Source of the DNA: Gilliamella mensalis
GTDB lineage: Bacteria; Pseudomonadota; Gammaproteobacteria; Enterobacterales; Orbaceae
Assembly (NCBI RefSeq): GCF_900103085.1
Contig: NZ_FMWR01000011.1
Location: 22,424-86,423, forward strand
Direction of reading: 5' to 3'
DNA length: 64,000 bases
Below, piece by piece: positions 48,872 to 58,154 of the stretch (position 1 is the stretch's first letter; every line of letters begins with the position of its first letter). Made by a program: the position numbers and the translations under genes. The notes beneath the pieces were generated by a model. That model was given only the letters and a program-made list of their open reading frames with translations, was not told where the DNA came from and ran no database searches.

Positions 48872-48897
48872 AAAGCGCCATTAATGGCGCTTTTTTT
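48872..48897 (+). terminator. Intrinsic terminator of loiP
   Basis: AAAGCGCCA (48872-48880) and TGGCGCTTT (48885-48893) form a perfect 9-bp GC-rich stem with loop TTAA, followed by TTTT, about 20 bases after the loiP stop. Confidence 0.92.
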
Positions 48898-48998
48898 ATG
48901 TAGTATTTATTGCATTTGATAGCAGAAATTTGTTGATTGCTTTATTGGGGTATCTATCAATGCATAAATTCGTGAATTCACAAAAAGTATTGTTCTTT

Positions 48999-50213
48999 TT
49001 ATTGCTTATAAGTAGATAAGAATTTAGCAAACCGCCCAATAGCGTCTTCTAGGTCTCCTGAGTGAGGTAAAGCAACAATTCTAACATGATCAGGTTTATG
49101 CCAGTTAAATCCAGTTCCTTGCACAAGTAACACTTTTTCTTGTAACAAAAAGTCTAATACCAATTTTTGATCGTTTTGGATGTTAAATTTTTTCTGATCT
49201 AATTTTGGAAATAGATACAAAGCACCTTGTGGTTTAGTACATGTTACGCCGGGAATATCATTAAGTAAACGCCACGCCAACATACACTGATCGTATAATC
49301 GTCCCCCAGGTACAATAAATTCGTTGATACTTTGATAACCACCTAGTGCACCTTGAATTGCATGTTGTAATGGCACATTGGCACATAAGCGCATTGACGC
49401 CAACATATTTAAACCTTCAATATAGCCTTTTACATGGTGTTTAGGGCCACAAAGCGCCATCCAACCTTGCCTGAACCCTGCAACACGATAGGTTTTTGAT
49501 AGACCACTCATGGTAATAACAAATAAATCGGGTGCTAATGCGGCGATAGAATAATGCTTAGCATCATCATATAAAATTTTATCGTAAATTTCGTCAGCAA
49601 AAATAATCAAATTATGTTGTCTAGCAATTTCCGCGATTTCAAGTAACACATCTTTACTATAAACAGCGCCAGTTGGATTATTGGGATTAATAATCACTAT
49701 TCCTTTGGTTTTAGAAGTGATTTTTTGTTTAATATCTTCTAAATCTGGTGACCAGTTTGCTTCTTCATCACAAAGATAGTGCACCGCATTACCGCCAGAC
49801 AAGCTAACTGCTGCTGTCCATAATGGGTAATCTGGCATAGGAACGAGTATTTCATCACCACTATTAAGTAATGCTTGCATCGATTGCACTATTAGTTCTG
49901 ATACACCGTTGCCTATGTAAATATCTTCAACATCTAAACTACTAATTCCTCGGGCTTGATAATGTTGCATGATTGCTTTTCGAGCAGAATAAAGACCCTT
50001 GGAGTCACAATAACCTTGTGATGAAGATAAATTTCTAATTACATCGACTAATAATTCGTCTGGAGCAGCAAAACCGAAAGGGGCAGGATTTCCAATGTTA
50101 AGTTTAAGAATAGTTTGACCTTCTTCTTCAAGTCGCTTTGCATGCTCAAGAATGGGACCTCGGATGTCATAACAAACATGATCCAATTTATTCGATTTTT
50201 GGAAATTTATCAT
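48999..50213 (-). CDS. alaA: Alanine transaminase AlaA
   Basis: AlaA (YfbQ) is the main glutamate-pyruvate aminotransferase in E. coli. The 404-residue protein (405 in E. coli) has the fold-type I PLP motifs: LNIGNPAPFGFAAPDE at the substrate site, PMPDYPLWTAAVSLSGG, INPNNPTGAVYS, the PLP Asp in FADEIYDKILYD, and the Schiff-base lysine in SGLSKTYRVAGFRQGWM. The C-terminal Arg region HVRIVALPHSGDLEDAIGRF also matches. It is transcribed alone, divergent from the ACT-domain gene. Confidence 0.95.
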   Translation of the reverse strand: MINFQKSNKLDHVCYDIRGPILEHAKRLEEEGQTILKLNIGNPAPFGFAAPDELLVDVIRNLSSSQGYCDSKGLYSARKAIMQHYQARGISSLDVEDIYIGNGVSELIVQSMQALLNSGDEILVPMPDYPLWTAAVSLSGGNAVHYLCDEEANWSPDLEDIKQKITSKTKGIVIINPNNPTGAVYSKDVLLEIAEIARQHNLIIFADEIYDKILYDDAKHYSIAALAPDLFVITMSGLSKTYRVAGFRQGWMALCGPKHHVKGYIEGLNMLASMRLCANVPLQHAIQGALGGYQSINEFIVPGGRLYDQCMLAWRLLNDIPGVTCTKPQGALYLFPKLDQKKFNIQNDQKLVLDFLLQEKVLLVQGTGFNWHKPDHVRIVALPHSGDLEDAIGRFAKFLSTYKQ

Positions 50214-50359
50214 AATTCTGCTCTTTTTAGTTTTTTGTAATGATATTTTTATTTTTACTGAAAAAATAATCTACTCCTATTTCGATAATTTTTGAAGATG
50301 CTATTATGGTTAGCTCAATAAATATTATTTAATTGTCTAAATTTTGTGCGGAGAGTGTT

Positions 50360-50629
50360 ATGAAAACCATTTTAACGGTAATAGGTAAAGATCAAACAGG
50401 TATTATTGCCGGTATTAGCCAAAAATTATATGAATTAGATATTAATATTTTAGATGTCAGCCAAACGATTATGGATGAGTATTTTACCATGATTATGTTA
50501 CTTGACTTGTCTAAAATCCATGTGACTTTTGATGAGGTAAAAACAGCATTGATACAAACAGGTGAAAAGCTAAAAGTTAAAGTAAATCTTCAAAGAGAAG
50601 AAATTTTTGATGCTATGCATCGTTTGTAA
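50360..50629 (+). CDS. ACT-domain protein (UPF0237 type)
   Basis: The 89-residue protein consists of a single ACT domain (MKTILTVIGKDQTGIIAGIS, then LYELDINILDVSQTIMDEYF), which usually binds small ligands such as amino acids. The ATG at 50360 is chosen because the ACT motif begins there and CGGAGAG lies just upstream; an in-frame codon at 50333 adds only nine unmatched residues. It sits 36 bases before a UPF0210/PFL-family gene, a pairing I recall from Gram-positive genomes as well. A regulatory role is likely, but the ligand is unknown. Confidence 0.85.
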   Translation: MKTILTVIGKDQTGIIAGISQKLYELDINILDVSQTIMDEYFTMIMLLDLSKIHVTFDEVKTALIQTGEKLKVKVNLQREEIFDAMHRL

Positions 50630-50665
50630 TATCAATTCTATATTTTTTATAAAAGGAGAGTATTA

Positions 50666-52021
50666 ATGGAAACAAAACAGATCCTCGAAACCATTAAAAT
50701 GATTGAGGAAGAAAAGCTTGATATCCGTACAATAACCATGGGTATTTCTCTCCTTGATTGTATAGATAGTAATGGTGAAAAAGCACGACAAAAAATTTAT
50801 GACAAAATCACACGCTTAGCTAAAAACTTGGTCAAAGTTGGCGATGAGATTACCTCAGAATTTGGTATTCCAATTATCAATAAACGTATTTCTGTTACAC
50901 CTATATCATTAATTGCTGGTGCAAGCGATGATAAAGATTATGTCGCGTTTGCCAAAATACTTGATGCAGCTGCCAAAGCGGTGGGCGTTAACTTTATTGG
51001 TGGCTTTTCGGCACTGGTGCAAAAAGGCTATCATAAAGGCGATGAAATTTTAATTAAATCTATTCCTCAGGCACTCGCACAAACCGAACGAGTTTGTTCA
51101 TCAGTTAATGTTGGTTCAACCCAAACAGGGATCAACATGGATGCTGTAAAGCAAATGGGGCATATTATCAAAGAAGCGGCGAAATTAACTGCAGATAATA
51201 GCAGTATGGCATGCGCTAAGTTAGTTGTGTTTGCCAATGCAGTTGAAGATAACCCATTTATGGCCGGTGCTTTTCATGGTGTAGGTGAAGCTGATTGTGT
51301 TATAAATGTGGGTGTTAGTGGACCGGGTGTAGTTAAGCGAGCGCTGGAAAAAGTTAAAGGTGAACCTTTTGATATTGTTGCTGAAACCATCAAAAAAACC
51401 GCATTTAAAATTACACGAATGGGGCAACTAGTTGGTAAAGAGGCTTCCGAACGTTTGGGTGTTAAATTTGGCATTGTCGATTTATCGTTAGCACCAACGC
51501 CAGCCATTGGTGACTCGGTTGCTCATATTTTAGAAGAAATGGGATTAGAAGCAGTGGGCACGCATGGCACAACAGCAGCACTAGCAATGCTTAATGATGC
51601 GGTAAAAAAAGGCGGCGTGATGGCATGTGGTCATGTTGGTGGTTTAAGCGGAGCATTTATCCCTGTTTCTGAAGATGCAGGGATGATTGATGCTGTCAAT
51701 AACGGTGCACTAAATCTTGAAAAACTTGAAGCAATGACTTGCGTGTGTTCCGTTGGACTCGATATGATTGCAATCCCCGGTGATACGCCAGCTGAAACTA
51801 TTTCAGCAATTATTGCTGATGAGGCCGCAATAGGGGTGATTAACCATAAAACAACCGCGGTACGAATTATTCCTGCGGTGGGTTTAAAAGTCGGCGATAA
51901 TATCGAGTTTGGTGGCTTATTAGGTCATGCACCGGTCATGCCGGTAAGCAAATTTGGATCATGTGATTTCATCAATCGTGGGGGGCGAATTCCTGCTCCA
52001 ATTCATTCATTTAAAAATTAA
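50666..52021 (+). CDS. UPF0210 / PFL-family protein of unknown function
   Basis: The 451-residue protein belongs to the UPF0210 (DUF711, PFL) family. Typical stretches are [76 protein letters not shown] and [20 protein letters not shown]. The family resembles pyruvate-formate-lyase-type barrels but lacks a clear glycyl-radical motif (no RVxGY at the C-terminus), and its activity is unknown to me. AAAGGAGAG precedes the ATG. It is in an operon with the small ACT protein upstream. Confidence 0.85.
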   Translation: METKQILETIKMIEEEKLDIRTITMGISLLDCIDSNGEKARQKIYDKITRLAKNLVKVGDEITSEFGIPIINKRISVTPISLIAGASDDKDYVAFAKILDAAAKAVGVNFIGGFSALVQKGYHKGDEILIKSIPQALAQTERVCSSVNVGSTQTGINMDAVKQMGHIIKEAAKLTADNSSMACAKLVVFANAVEDNPFMAGAFHGVGEADCVINVGVSGPGVVKRALEKVKGEPFDIVAETIKKTAFKITRMGQLVGKEASERLGVKFGIVDLSLAPTPAIGDSVAHILEEMGLEAVGTHGTTAALAMLNDAVKKGGVMACGHVGGLSGAFIPVSEDAGMIDAVNNGALNLEKLEAMTCVCSVGLDMIAIPGDTPAETISAIIADEAAIGVINHKTTAVRIIPAVGLKVGDNIEFGGLLGHAPVMPVSKFGSCDFINRGGRIPAPIHSFKN

Positions 52022-52338
52022 TGTATCAATTTTTAATAATCTCGTTATTTCCTCATTCCGTCTGTACTAAAGCAGGCGGAATATCAGAACATTAGCTCAT
52101 TTATTATGTTCACAATAGCATATTTTTAAATCTGGCCAGTCAATGAATCTTATTGTTACAACATAATTATCCCTATGATGCGCAATATCATGGATATTAT
52201 TTGGTATCAAATCCATTCGTCTGTTTTATCTTAATTTCCTACAATTAATACTATCAAATTAGTGTTGATTTAATTCTAGCAATAGCAAATTAACAATATT
52301 TCTAAAAGTTTGCTGATCACATCATGATGGAGGATGAA
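52022..52338. other. Intergenic region upstream of the galactitol-type PTS
   Basis: This 317-base region contains a 9-bp hairpin just after the UPF0210 gene (52056-52081) and presumably the PTS operon promoter. No regulator site was recognised; the LacI-type palindrome and CRP core are absent. GGAGG at 52329-52333 is the ribosome site of the next gene. Confidence 0.4.
52056..52081 (+). terminator. Stem-loop after the UPF0210 gene
   Basis: TTCCGTCTG (52056-52064) pairs with CAGGCGGAA (52073-52081) with one G-T pair and loop TACTAAAG. It lies 35 bases after the stop codon, but no U-tract follows. Confidence 0.5.
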
Positions 52339-52815
52339 ATGGGAGATGAATCTAACGACCAAATGTTTTTTGTAGATTTGATTCTTTTAGATAAAAACTT
52401 TCAAAATACAAATCAATTTTTCGATTTTACGTTTCCTATTTTAAAAAGTGGAGGTTATGTGAATCATTCCTTTTTAGATGCAATTAAACAAAGAGAGTCT
52501 TCATTTCCTACCGCATTACCAACCGAGCCTTATGTGGTTGCAATGCCGCATACTGATGTAGAACATGTTATTAGGCCGTTTATCTTTTTTACTCGAGCAA
52601 AAGAAACCATTCCATGGTGTGAAATGGCAAATAATGACCGTGTATTAAAGGCTAAATTTATATTTTTGTTAGGGTTTAATCAAAAAGATGGACATATTGA
52701 TTTATTGCAAAAATTGATGTCTTGCTTTGTGAATTCGCATTTTTTAGAAGAACTTTATCACGCAAAAACCAAACATGAAATTTTTACACTATTGACATCC
52801 AATATTAATTTATAA
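52339..52815 (+). CDS. gatA: PTS galactitol-type subunit IIA
   Basis: This is a mannitol/fructose-type IIA protein with the phospho-histidine in EPYVVAMPHTDVEHVIRP. The N-terminal part (FVDLILLDKNFQNTNQFFDF) and the C-terminal HIDLLQKLMSCFVNSHFLEE fit the GatA fold. The ATG at 52339 is chosen because GGAGG lies five bases upstream; earlier ATG codons at 52324 and 52327 overlap that site. This gives 158 residues (150 in E. coli). IIB and IIC follow at once. The symbol reflects the family, not a proven galactitol substrate. Confidence 0.85.
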   Translation: MGDESNDQMFFVDLILLDKNFQNTNQFFDFTFPILKSGGYVNHSFLDAIKQRESSFPTALPTEPYVVAMPHTDVEHVIRPFIFFTRAKETIPWCEMANNDRVLKAKFIFLLGFNQKDGHIDLLQKLMSCFVNSHFLEELYHAKTKHEIFTLLTSNINL

Positions 52816-52824
52816 GGAGGCATT

Positions 52825-53103
52825 ATGAAAAAAGTTATTGTTGCATGTGGCAGTGGAGTGGCTACATCACAAACTGTTGCAAGTAAGGTTACTCGTTTAT
52901 TAAAAGAACGGAATATTGATGAGATAAAAGTAGAAGTTGTGGATCTGAAATCTGTCGATACTCACATTAAAAATAGTGCTGCTTATATAGCGATAACTAA
53001 AATTGAAAAACAGTACCCTATTGCTGTCATCAATGGTATTGCTTTTCTAACAGGAATAAATATGGAAGCGGAGTTACAAAAAATTATTGATGCCTGTAAA
53101 TAG
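52825..53103 (+). CDS. gatB: PTS galactitol-type subunit IIB
   Basis: This 92-residue protein carries the IIB phospho-cysteine loop VIVACGSGVATSQTVASKVT, close to GatB (IIVACGGAVATS). The end TGINMEAELQKIIDACK also resembles GatB. AAGGAGG lies before the ATG, and only nine bases separate it from the IIA gene, so the PTS genes form one operon. Confidence 0.9.
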   Translation: MKKVIVACGSGVATSQTVASKVTRLLKERNIDEIKVEVVDLKSVDTHIKNSAAYIAITKIEKQYPIAVINGIAFLTGINMEAELQKIIDACK

Positions 53104-53113
53104 GAGTACAAAT

Positions 53114-54499
53114 ATGGAATTTCTAGGAACAATTATAAATTATATTTTGAATTTAGGTGCGCCAGTTTTTGTACCATTCATTATGCTAATTGCTGGGTTA
53201 ATTGTACGCATGAAATTTAGAGATGGTGCTTCGGCTGCCATTACGCTAGGTGTGGCATTTGTTGGTATGAGTATGTTAATTGGCTTTATGGTTGGTGCTA
53301 TTGGCTTAGCTGCGCAAACTATGATGGAACGAACAGGGATTGAATTGAGTATTATCGATGGCGGTTGGACAACTATGGCGAATGTATCTTGGGCTTGGCC
53401 ATATGCTTTTCTTATGTTTCCTTTGCAAGTGGGTGTCAATATTTTAATGTTGGTATTAAAAAAGACTGATACCTTTAACGCAGACTTATGGAATGTGTGG
53501 GGGAAAATTTTTACCGCATTTATTGTGGTTGCCGTCGCTACCCCAATTTTAGGTGCTGTTGCGGCTTTGCCTCTTGCCTTTATTATTGCTACTTTGCAGA
53601 TCATATTAGAGCTTAATTCGGGGGATATTAACCAACATCGAATTGAAAAACTCACGGGTATTCCGGGGGTAACTTGTACTCATAGAATGTTATTTTTCAG
53701 TGCGATTTATTATCCTTTTGATCTACTCCTTCGCAAAATACCTATTTTAAATAAACCAATGGACGCAGCAACATTACGTTCCAAAATTGGTATATTTGCT
53801 GAAAATCATGTGATTGGTTTTTTATTAGGTGTGATTTTCGGGATCATTGCTGGTTATGATGTTGCTGCTATCTTAATGCTAGGTGTACAAGCCGCTACTG
53901 CGCTTATGTTATTCCCAATGATCTCTAAGTTATTTATGCAGGCATTATCGCCAATTTCTGAAGCAATTAGTGATTATATGAATAAACGATTTGCTGGGCG
54001 TAAATTATTTGTTGGTTTGGACTGGCCATTTATGGGTGGTTCGAGCGAGATTTGGTTTACAGTAATTGTTGCTATTCCTTTTACCTTAATTTGGGCTGTT
54101 ATTTTACCGGGTAACAAACTTCTCCCTTTTGCTGGCATTATCAATCTGGCACTTATTGTTCCTGCATATATTTTAACTAAAGGAAACACATTAAGAATGG
54201 TGATTTTAGCCATTATTGGTGTGCCATTTTTCTTATTTGTTGGAACTCAATTTGCACCGATTATTACCGATTTAGGATTAACAACTAAGGCTATTGATAT
54301 TCCAGCCAATCAGCTAATTTCAAATAGTTCTATCGATGCGCCTATTTTTACTTATGCATTTTCATTTATTTGGCAATGCATGCAAGGCTATTTTGTTCCA
54401 TTGTTTTTTGCTATTTATTGGTGTACGGGATATTTCTTTTATGCTCGTGAACTGCGTAAAGAGACCATGCAGGATATAGCGGAAAAAAATAATGAATAA
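53114..54499 (+). CDS. gatC: PTS galactitol-type subunit IIC
   Basis: The 461-residue protein (451 in E. coli GatC) has about ten membrane helices and GatC-type stretches: YILNLGAPVFVPFIMLIAGL, VSWAWPYAFLMFPLQVGVNI, NADLWNVWGKIFTAFI, HRIEKLTGIPGVTCTHRM, and AFIIATLQIILELNSGDINQ. AGGAG at 53102-53106 supports the ATG at 53114. It is the sugar channel of the operon. The family covers galactitol and other polyols or pentose derivatives, so the substrate is open. Confidence 0.9.
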   Translation: MEFLGTIINYILNLGAPVFVPFIMLIAGLIVRMKFRDGASAAITLGVAFVGMSMLIGFMVGAIGLAAQTMMERTGIELSIIDGGWTTMANVSWAWPYAFLMFPLQVGVNILMLVLKKTDTFNADLWNVWGKIFTAFIVVAVATPILGAVAALPLAFIIATLQIILELNSGDINQHRIEKLTGIPGVTCTHRMLFFSAIYYPFDLLLRKIPILNKPMDAATLRSKIGIFAENHVIGFLLGVIFGIIAGYDVAAILMLGVQAATALMLFPMISKLFMQALSPISEAISDYMNKRFAGRKLFVGLDWPFMGGSSEIWFTVIVAIPFTLIWAVILPGNKLLPFAGIINLALIVPAYILTKGNTLRMVILAIIGVPFFLFVGTQFAPIITDLGLTTKAIDIPANQLISNSSIDAPIFTYAFSFIWQCMQGYFVPLFFAIYWCTGYFFYARELRKETMQDIAEKNNE

Positions 54500-54540
54500 A
54501 TGAGATCTAAAGTATTCGTTGAACATATTTTGCAGTAAAC

Positions 54541-54566
54541 CTGGTGGTAATGTTATTTACCACCAG
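54541..54566 (+). promoter_or_regulatory. Strong hairpin between PTS IIC and PRD regulator
   Basis: CTGGTGGTAA (54541-54550) and TTACCACCAG (54557-54566) form a perfect 10-bp stem with loop TGTTAT in the 93-base gap. No U-tract follows, so it is not a standard terminator. It may be a processing or stabilising element, or a weak attenuator between transporter and regulator genes. Confidence 0.5.
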
Positions 54567-54592
54567 ACAACGAACAATAAGGTAATTATTAT

Positions 54593-56656
54593 ATGGTTGT
54601 CGATAAGCGAATTCATGCAGTTTTAAAAGCATTAATTCATAATCCAAATATGAGTGGCGTTGAGCTTCAATCTGAATTTGGATTAACCCGTAAACAACTT
54701 AGTTATACCATTAAGAAAATTAATGGCTTTCTTGAATCATCTAATCTTGAATTAATTAAACGATTTAAAACAGGTAAGTTTAGTGTTCCCAAATTAGTGA
54801 TCGAAACCTTTAGGGATGAGCCAGTATCGCTTGCTATTGGACGTTATATTTATTCTGAAGATGAACGAGTTCATTTACTGCTCTTTTTTCTGTTAATTAG
54901 AACGGAAAGGATGTCGTTAATACATCTTTCTTCGTCGCTTACTGTCAGTCAAAACACTGTTATTAATGATATCAAAAAAGTACAAGCAATGATTGTTCAA
55001 TATCATTTACAAATTACCTATGATCGTGAGAATGGTTATCGTATTATCGGAGAGGAAATCGACAAACGTTATTTGCTGCTCAAATTAATTCGTCGAATTA
55101 TTAGTATGCCAATAGCTGATAAAATTTTTAGAGAAAATGAGATTATTACCCAAGGTCGTTTAGAACAAGTAGGACAGGTTTTTTGTGAAATAGAAAAAAA
55201 ATTAAAAATTGTTTTTACTGATGAACAGTTGCAAGAGCTGACTTACTTTATTTGTTTTATGCTACAGCGCATAGAAACCGATAAAAAAATTGAGCATTTG
55301 CCTGAAAATTATACTGAAGTTGCAAATAGTCGTGATTTTCAATTATTGAAAAAGCTCATTGAAAAATTTGGTATTATTGATCTTAATGAGCAAATTTTTT
55401 TAATGGTATTAGTGCAAAGCTCTAATATACAAACTCTATCCGATAAATATTTCCATTTAGATGCAGTGCTATTAGAAAGTGTCGTTGAGGTTATTGCTAA
55501 TTTTGAACATATTAGTTGCATTACCTTTAAAGATAAGAGCGAACTGATTGAACGTATTTATCAGCATTGGAAACCTGCTTATTATCGTATTCGATATCAT
55601 ATTTCTAATATTAACAGTGTATATGACATCGTATTGCAAGAATTTGGTCACTTACATGAAATGGTACGAAAAGCGATTTCCCCTTTTGAAAAAATATTGC
55701 ATTGTAATATGCCAGATGAAGAAGTCGCTTTTATTACGGTACTATTGGGCGGTTGGTTAACTCGAGAAGGTTTGATTAATCGAATTAAAACAAAGAAGAT
55801 AGCTATTTTTGTTTGTGAAAATAGTGCAACTGTCTCAACTTATCTTTACTTGACTTTACAAGTATTGCTCCCAGAATTACATTTTTCTGATGCTATGTCT
55901 AAACGAGAGTTTGAAAAATATCATCACTATTACGATATTGTTTTTTCTACCTCACATTTATCTACCGATAAATTGTTATTTATTGTTAATCCTTCACTAA
56001 ATAATTTTCATAAAAATGCTTTTCGTCATCAAGTAATTGGTACTTTACAAGGCATTGATCCTAGCATTATTCAAGTTGATGAACTGATGTTAATTATTGA
56101 AAAATATAGCAATATCAAAGATAAAAAAGCACTGCAAAAGGAGTTAACTGCATACCTTTATAACGATGAAATGAGTGATAACCCCGTACTAATAACGCAA
56201 CAGGAAATTCCCTCACTAGCAGACTTAATGCAAAAAGAACATATCCATATTATCGAACAGGTTGAAATAACATGGCAAGATGCGTTGGCATTAGCTGTGC
56301 AGCCACTGTTAAACAATCAATCTATAGAAAGTTATTATCTTGAAAGAATGGTTAATAAAATCCAATTTGAACAACCTTATATTATGCTGGTCGATGGATT
56401 AATTATTGCCCATGCTGGCATTGATGATGGTGTAAATAAAGTCGCTATGTCTTTACTTAAACTATCAGAAAGACTCACTATTTGTGGTTATATGCAAGCT
56501 GATTTAATTGTTGTTTTAGCAACAAATAATCCACAAAAACACCTTAAAGCACTAGCCCAATTAAATGAATTATTAGAATTTCACGAAGGCGCAACGCGAA
56601 TACGAAATGCCAAAAGTAGCCATGAAATTTGGGAATTGTTTGCCAATTATCAATGA
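54593..56656 (+). CDS. PRD-containing transcriptional regulator (MtlR/LicR type)
   Basis: This 687-residue protein has the layout of PTS-controlled activators: N-terminal HTH segments (about residues 1-135, LQSEFGLTRKQLSYTIKKIN and LSSSLTVSQNTVINDIKKV), two PTS regulation domains (about 190-290 and 305-400), a GatB-like IIB domain with KIAIFVCENSATVSTYLYLT (about 410-495), and a C-terminal IIA domain (about 545-687) with LIIAHAGIDDGVNKVAMSLL. Three of the four usual PRD histidines seem replaced (FICFML, FLMVLV, ITVLLGGW) while HWKPAYYRI keeps one. It follows the PTS genes and most probably controls them according to transport activity. Confidence 0.85.
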   Translation: MVVDKRIHAVLKALIHNPNMSGVELQSEFGLTRKQLSYTIKKINGFLESSNLELIKRFKTGKFSVPKLVIETFRDEPVSLAIGRYIYSEDERVHLLLFFLLIRTERMSLIHLSSSLTVSQNTVINDIKKVQAMIVQYHLQITYDRENGYRIIGEEIDKRYLLLKLIRRIISMPIADKIFRENEIITQGRLEQVGQVFCEIEKKLKIVFTDEQLQELTYFICFMLQRIETDKKIEHLPENYTEVANSRDFQLLKKLIEKFGIIDLNEQIFLMVLVQSSNIQTLSDKYFHLDAVLLESVVEVIANFEHISCITFKDKSELIERIYQHWKPAYYRIRYHISNINSVYDIVLQEFGHLHEMVRKAISPFEKILHCNMPDEEVAFITVLLGGWLTREGLINRIKTKKIAIFVCENSATVSTYLYLTLQVLLPELHFSDAMSKREFEKYHHYYDIVFSTSHLSTDKLLFIVNPSLNNFHKNAFRHQVIGTLQGIDPSIIQVDELMLIIEKYSNIKDKKALQKELTAYLYNDEMSDNPVLITQQEIPSLADLMQKEHIHIIEQVEITWQDALALAVQPLLNNQSIESYYLERMVNKIQFEQPYIMLVDGLIIAHAGIDDGVNKVAMSLLKLSERLTICGYMQADLIVVLATNNPQKHLKALAQLNELLEFHEGATRIRNAKSSHEIWELFANYQ

Positions 56657-56683
56657 ATATCTTGTCAAAATAGGAGTTACACA

Positions 56684-57346
56684 ATGTTAGAGATACAAAA
56701 ACAATATGTGGTCGATATGGCTAAAACATCGAGTGAGTGGGGGCTTTGTAAACATAAAGCAGGTAATTCTAGCGTTCGTGATAAAGATTCGGGGTATGTT
56801 CTTGTCACGCCAACAACAATTGATAAAAAGTTGTTAACAATTCGGGATATTGTTGTGATGGATCTTGATGCAAATGTTATTGAAGCCGATTCCGGATTGA
56901 GACCAACCAGTGAGTGTTTAATGCATCTTGAGATTTATAAAGCTCGCCCAGATATTTTTGCTATTTCACATACGCATTCTATTTTTGCAACTTCATTTGC
57001 CGTATTAGCAAAACCTATTCCTGCCGTTGTTTATGAGTGTGCAATTCTTAATTTAAAAGATGGTGTGATCCCTGTTGCACCCTATGGGCGACCGGGTACT
57101 CAAGACCTTTCAAATAGCGTTATAGAACCGATAAAACGAGCTGATGCCATTTTAATGGAAAAGCATGGTGCTATTGCAGTAGACAAAGATCCTTATGAAG
57201 CTGTATTAAAAGCTGCATATATTGAAGAGATGGCTGAAATATACTATCACGCTTTACTGCTTAATGGTGGTAAAGATCCAGGTGGATTTCCGTCAGAGGA
57301 GTTACAGCGTTGGGCCTATCCTTCACAAATTAAATTTAAAAAATAA
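56684..57346 (+). CDS. Class II aldolase/adducin family protein (FucA-like)
   Basis: The 220-residue protein belongs to the FucA/RhaD/AraD family of zinc aldolases and epimerases. The phosphate and zinc ligands are visible: KAGNSSVRDKDSGYVLVTPT, SECLMHLEIYKARPDIFAIS followed by HTHSIFATSFA, and LMEKHGAIAVDKDPYEAVLKA with the third His. AGGAG precedes the ATG 28 bases after the PRD regulator, so it closes the PTS operon. It probably cleaves or epimerises the imported sugar phosphate. FucA-like and AraD-like activities cannot be told apart by eye. Confidence 0.85.
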   Translation: MLEIQKQYVVDMAKTSSEWGLCKHKAGNSSVRDKDSGYVLVTPTTIDKKLLTIRDIVVMDLDANVIEADSGLRPTSECLMHLEIYKARPDIFAISHTHSIFATSFAVLAKPIPAVVYECAILNLKDGVIPVAPYGRPGTQDLSNSVIEPIKRADAILMEKHGAIAVDKDPYEAVLKAAYIEEMAEIYYHALLLNGGKDPGGFPSEELQRWAYPSQIKFKK

Positions 57347-57493
57347 TTTTTAGTTTATTTATTTTAGTCAATTAATAGAAAAATAGTGAATCAGTAAAAA
57401 ATTTTATTTTAAAAAATTAGATGTTGTTTGAATACTTAGACATTTTATCAATAATACTTAGAATATTCTTTTATCGATATTGCGATGAGGATG

Positions 57494-57514
57494 TCCGCCG
57501 ATGATATCGGCGGA
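57494..57514 (+). terminator. GC-rich hairpin between aldolase gene and dhaL
   Basis: TCCGCCGAT (57494-57502) and ATCGGCGGA (57506-57514) form a perfect 9-bp stem, followed on the plus strand by TTTATTGTTTTATT. It can end the plus-strand PTS operon, and lies ten bases beyond the convergent dhaL stop. Confidence 0.7.
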
Positions 57515-57523
57515 TTTATTGTT

Positions 57524-58153
57524 TTATTGGGTTTGGATATATTCATTCATATATTTCAAAATATATGCCATTGAAGCCGCCCCTGGATCCATGTGACCAA
57601 TTGTGCGTTCTCCTAAATTTTTAGCTCGTCCAAATACAGCGATCATCTGTTTTGTTTTTTCTGCGCCCTCCATAGCAGATTGTGCTATTTTAGGTAGCGC
57701 ATCTATTAATTTCAAAGAAGTTAATTGACCTGCGGTTGTTGCACTAGCGGCTAAGGCATCAACCATCGTTTTATCACCTGGTTTGGCTTTTCCACGTTGA
57801 TAGACTGCCTGCCAACCTTCGTTAAGGAGTTTTGATAATGTATCAGAATCAAACTCTGTTACGCCTGTAATACTTTTTCCGCCTGCTCTAAATAAAGTAC
57901 CAAAAATAGCACCAGAAGCTCCGCCCATACTTATCATTAATTTTGTACCAATTTGCGTAAAAAAATCACCTATATTAGTTGGTTGAAATTTTTCGTCTTG
58001 TAGTAGCACCATGATAGCTGCAAATCCACGTTTTATGCCAATGCCGTGATCACCATCGCCCACTACTTGATCTAATGTGGTTAATGCAGGCTCACTTTCG
58101 ACCATTTTTTCGGCGGTAAATAACATCATTTTACGAACTTGTAATAAATTCAT
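57524..58153 (-). CDS. dhaL: Dihydroxyacetone kinase subunit DhaL
   Basis: DhaL holds the nucleotide and transfers phosphate to substrate bound on DhaK. The 209-residue protein (210 in E. coli) has LTTLDQVVGDGDHGIGIKRG with the Mg-ADP-binding Asp cluster, MISMGGASGAIFGTLFRAGG, and the AKPGDKTMVDALAASA motif. It overlaps or nearly abuts dhaK (two bases apart). In E. coli the ADP on DhaL is rephosphorylated by the PTS protein DhaM; no dhaM gene is nearby. Confidence 0.92.
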   Translation of the reverse strand: MNLLQVRKMMLFTAEKMVESEPALTTLDQVVGDGDHGIGIKRGFAAIMVLLQDEKFQPTNIGDFFTQIGTKLMISMGGASGAIFGTLFRAGGKSITGVTEFDSDTLSKLLNEGWQAVYQRGKAKPGDKTMVDALAASATTAGQLTSLKLIDALPKIAQSAMEGAEKTKQMIAVFGRAKNLGERTIGHMDPGAASMAYILKYMNEYIQTQ

Positions 58154-58154
58154 T

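Noticed and set aside
53140..53655. A 171-codon minus-strand open frame
   Set aside because: It lies wholly inside the well-supported PTS IIC gene and reads as low-complexity antisense of membrane helices.
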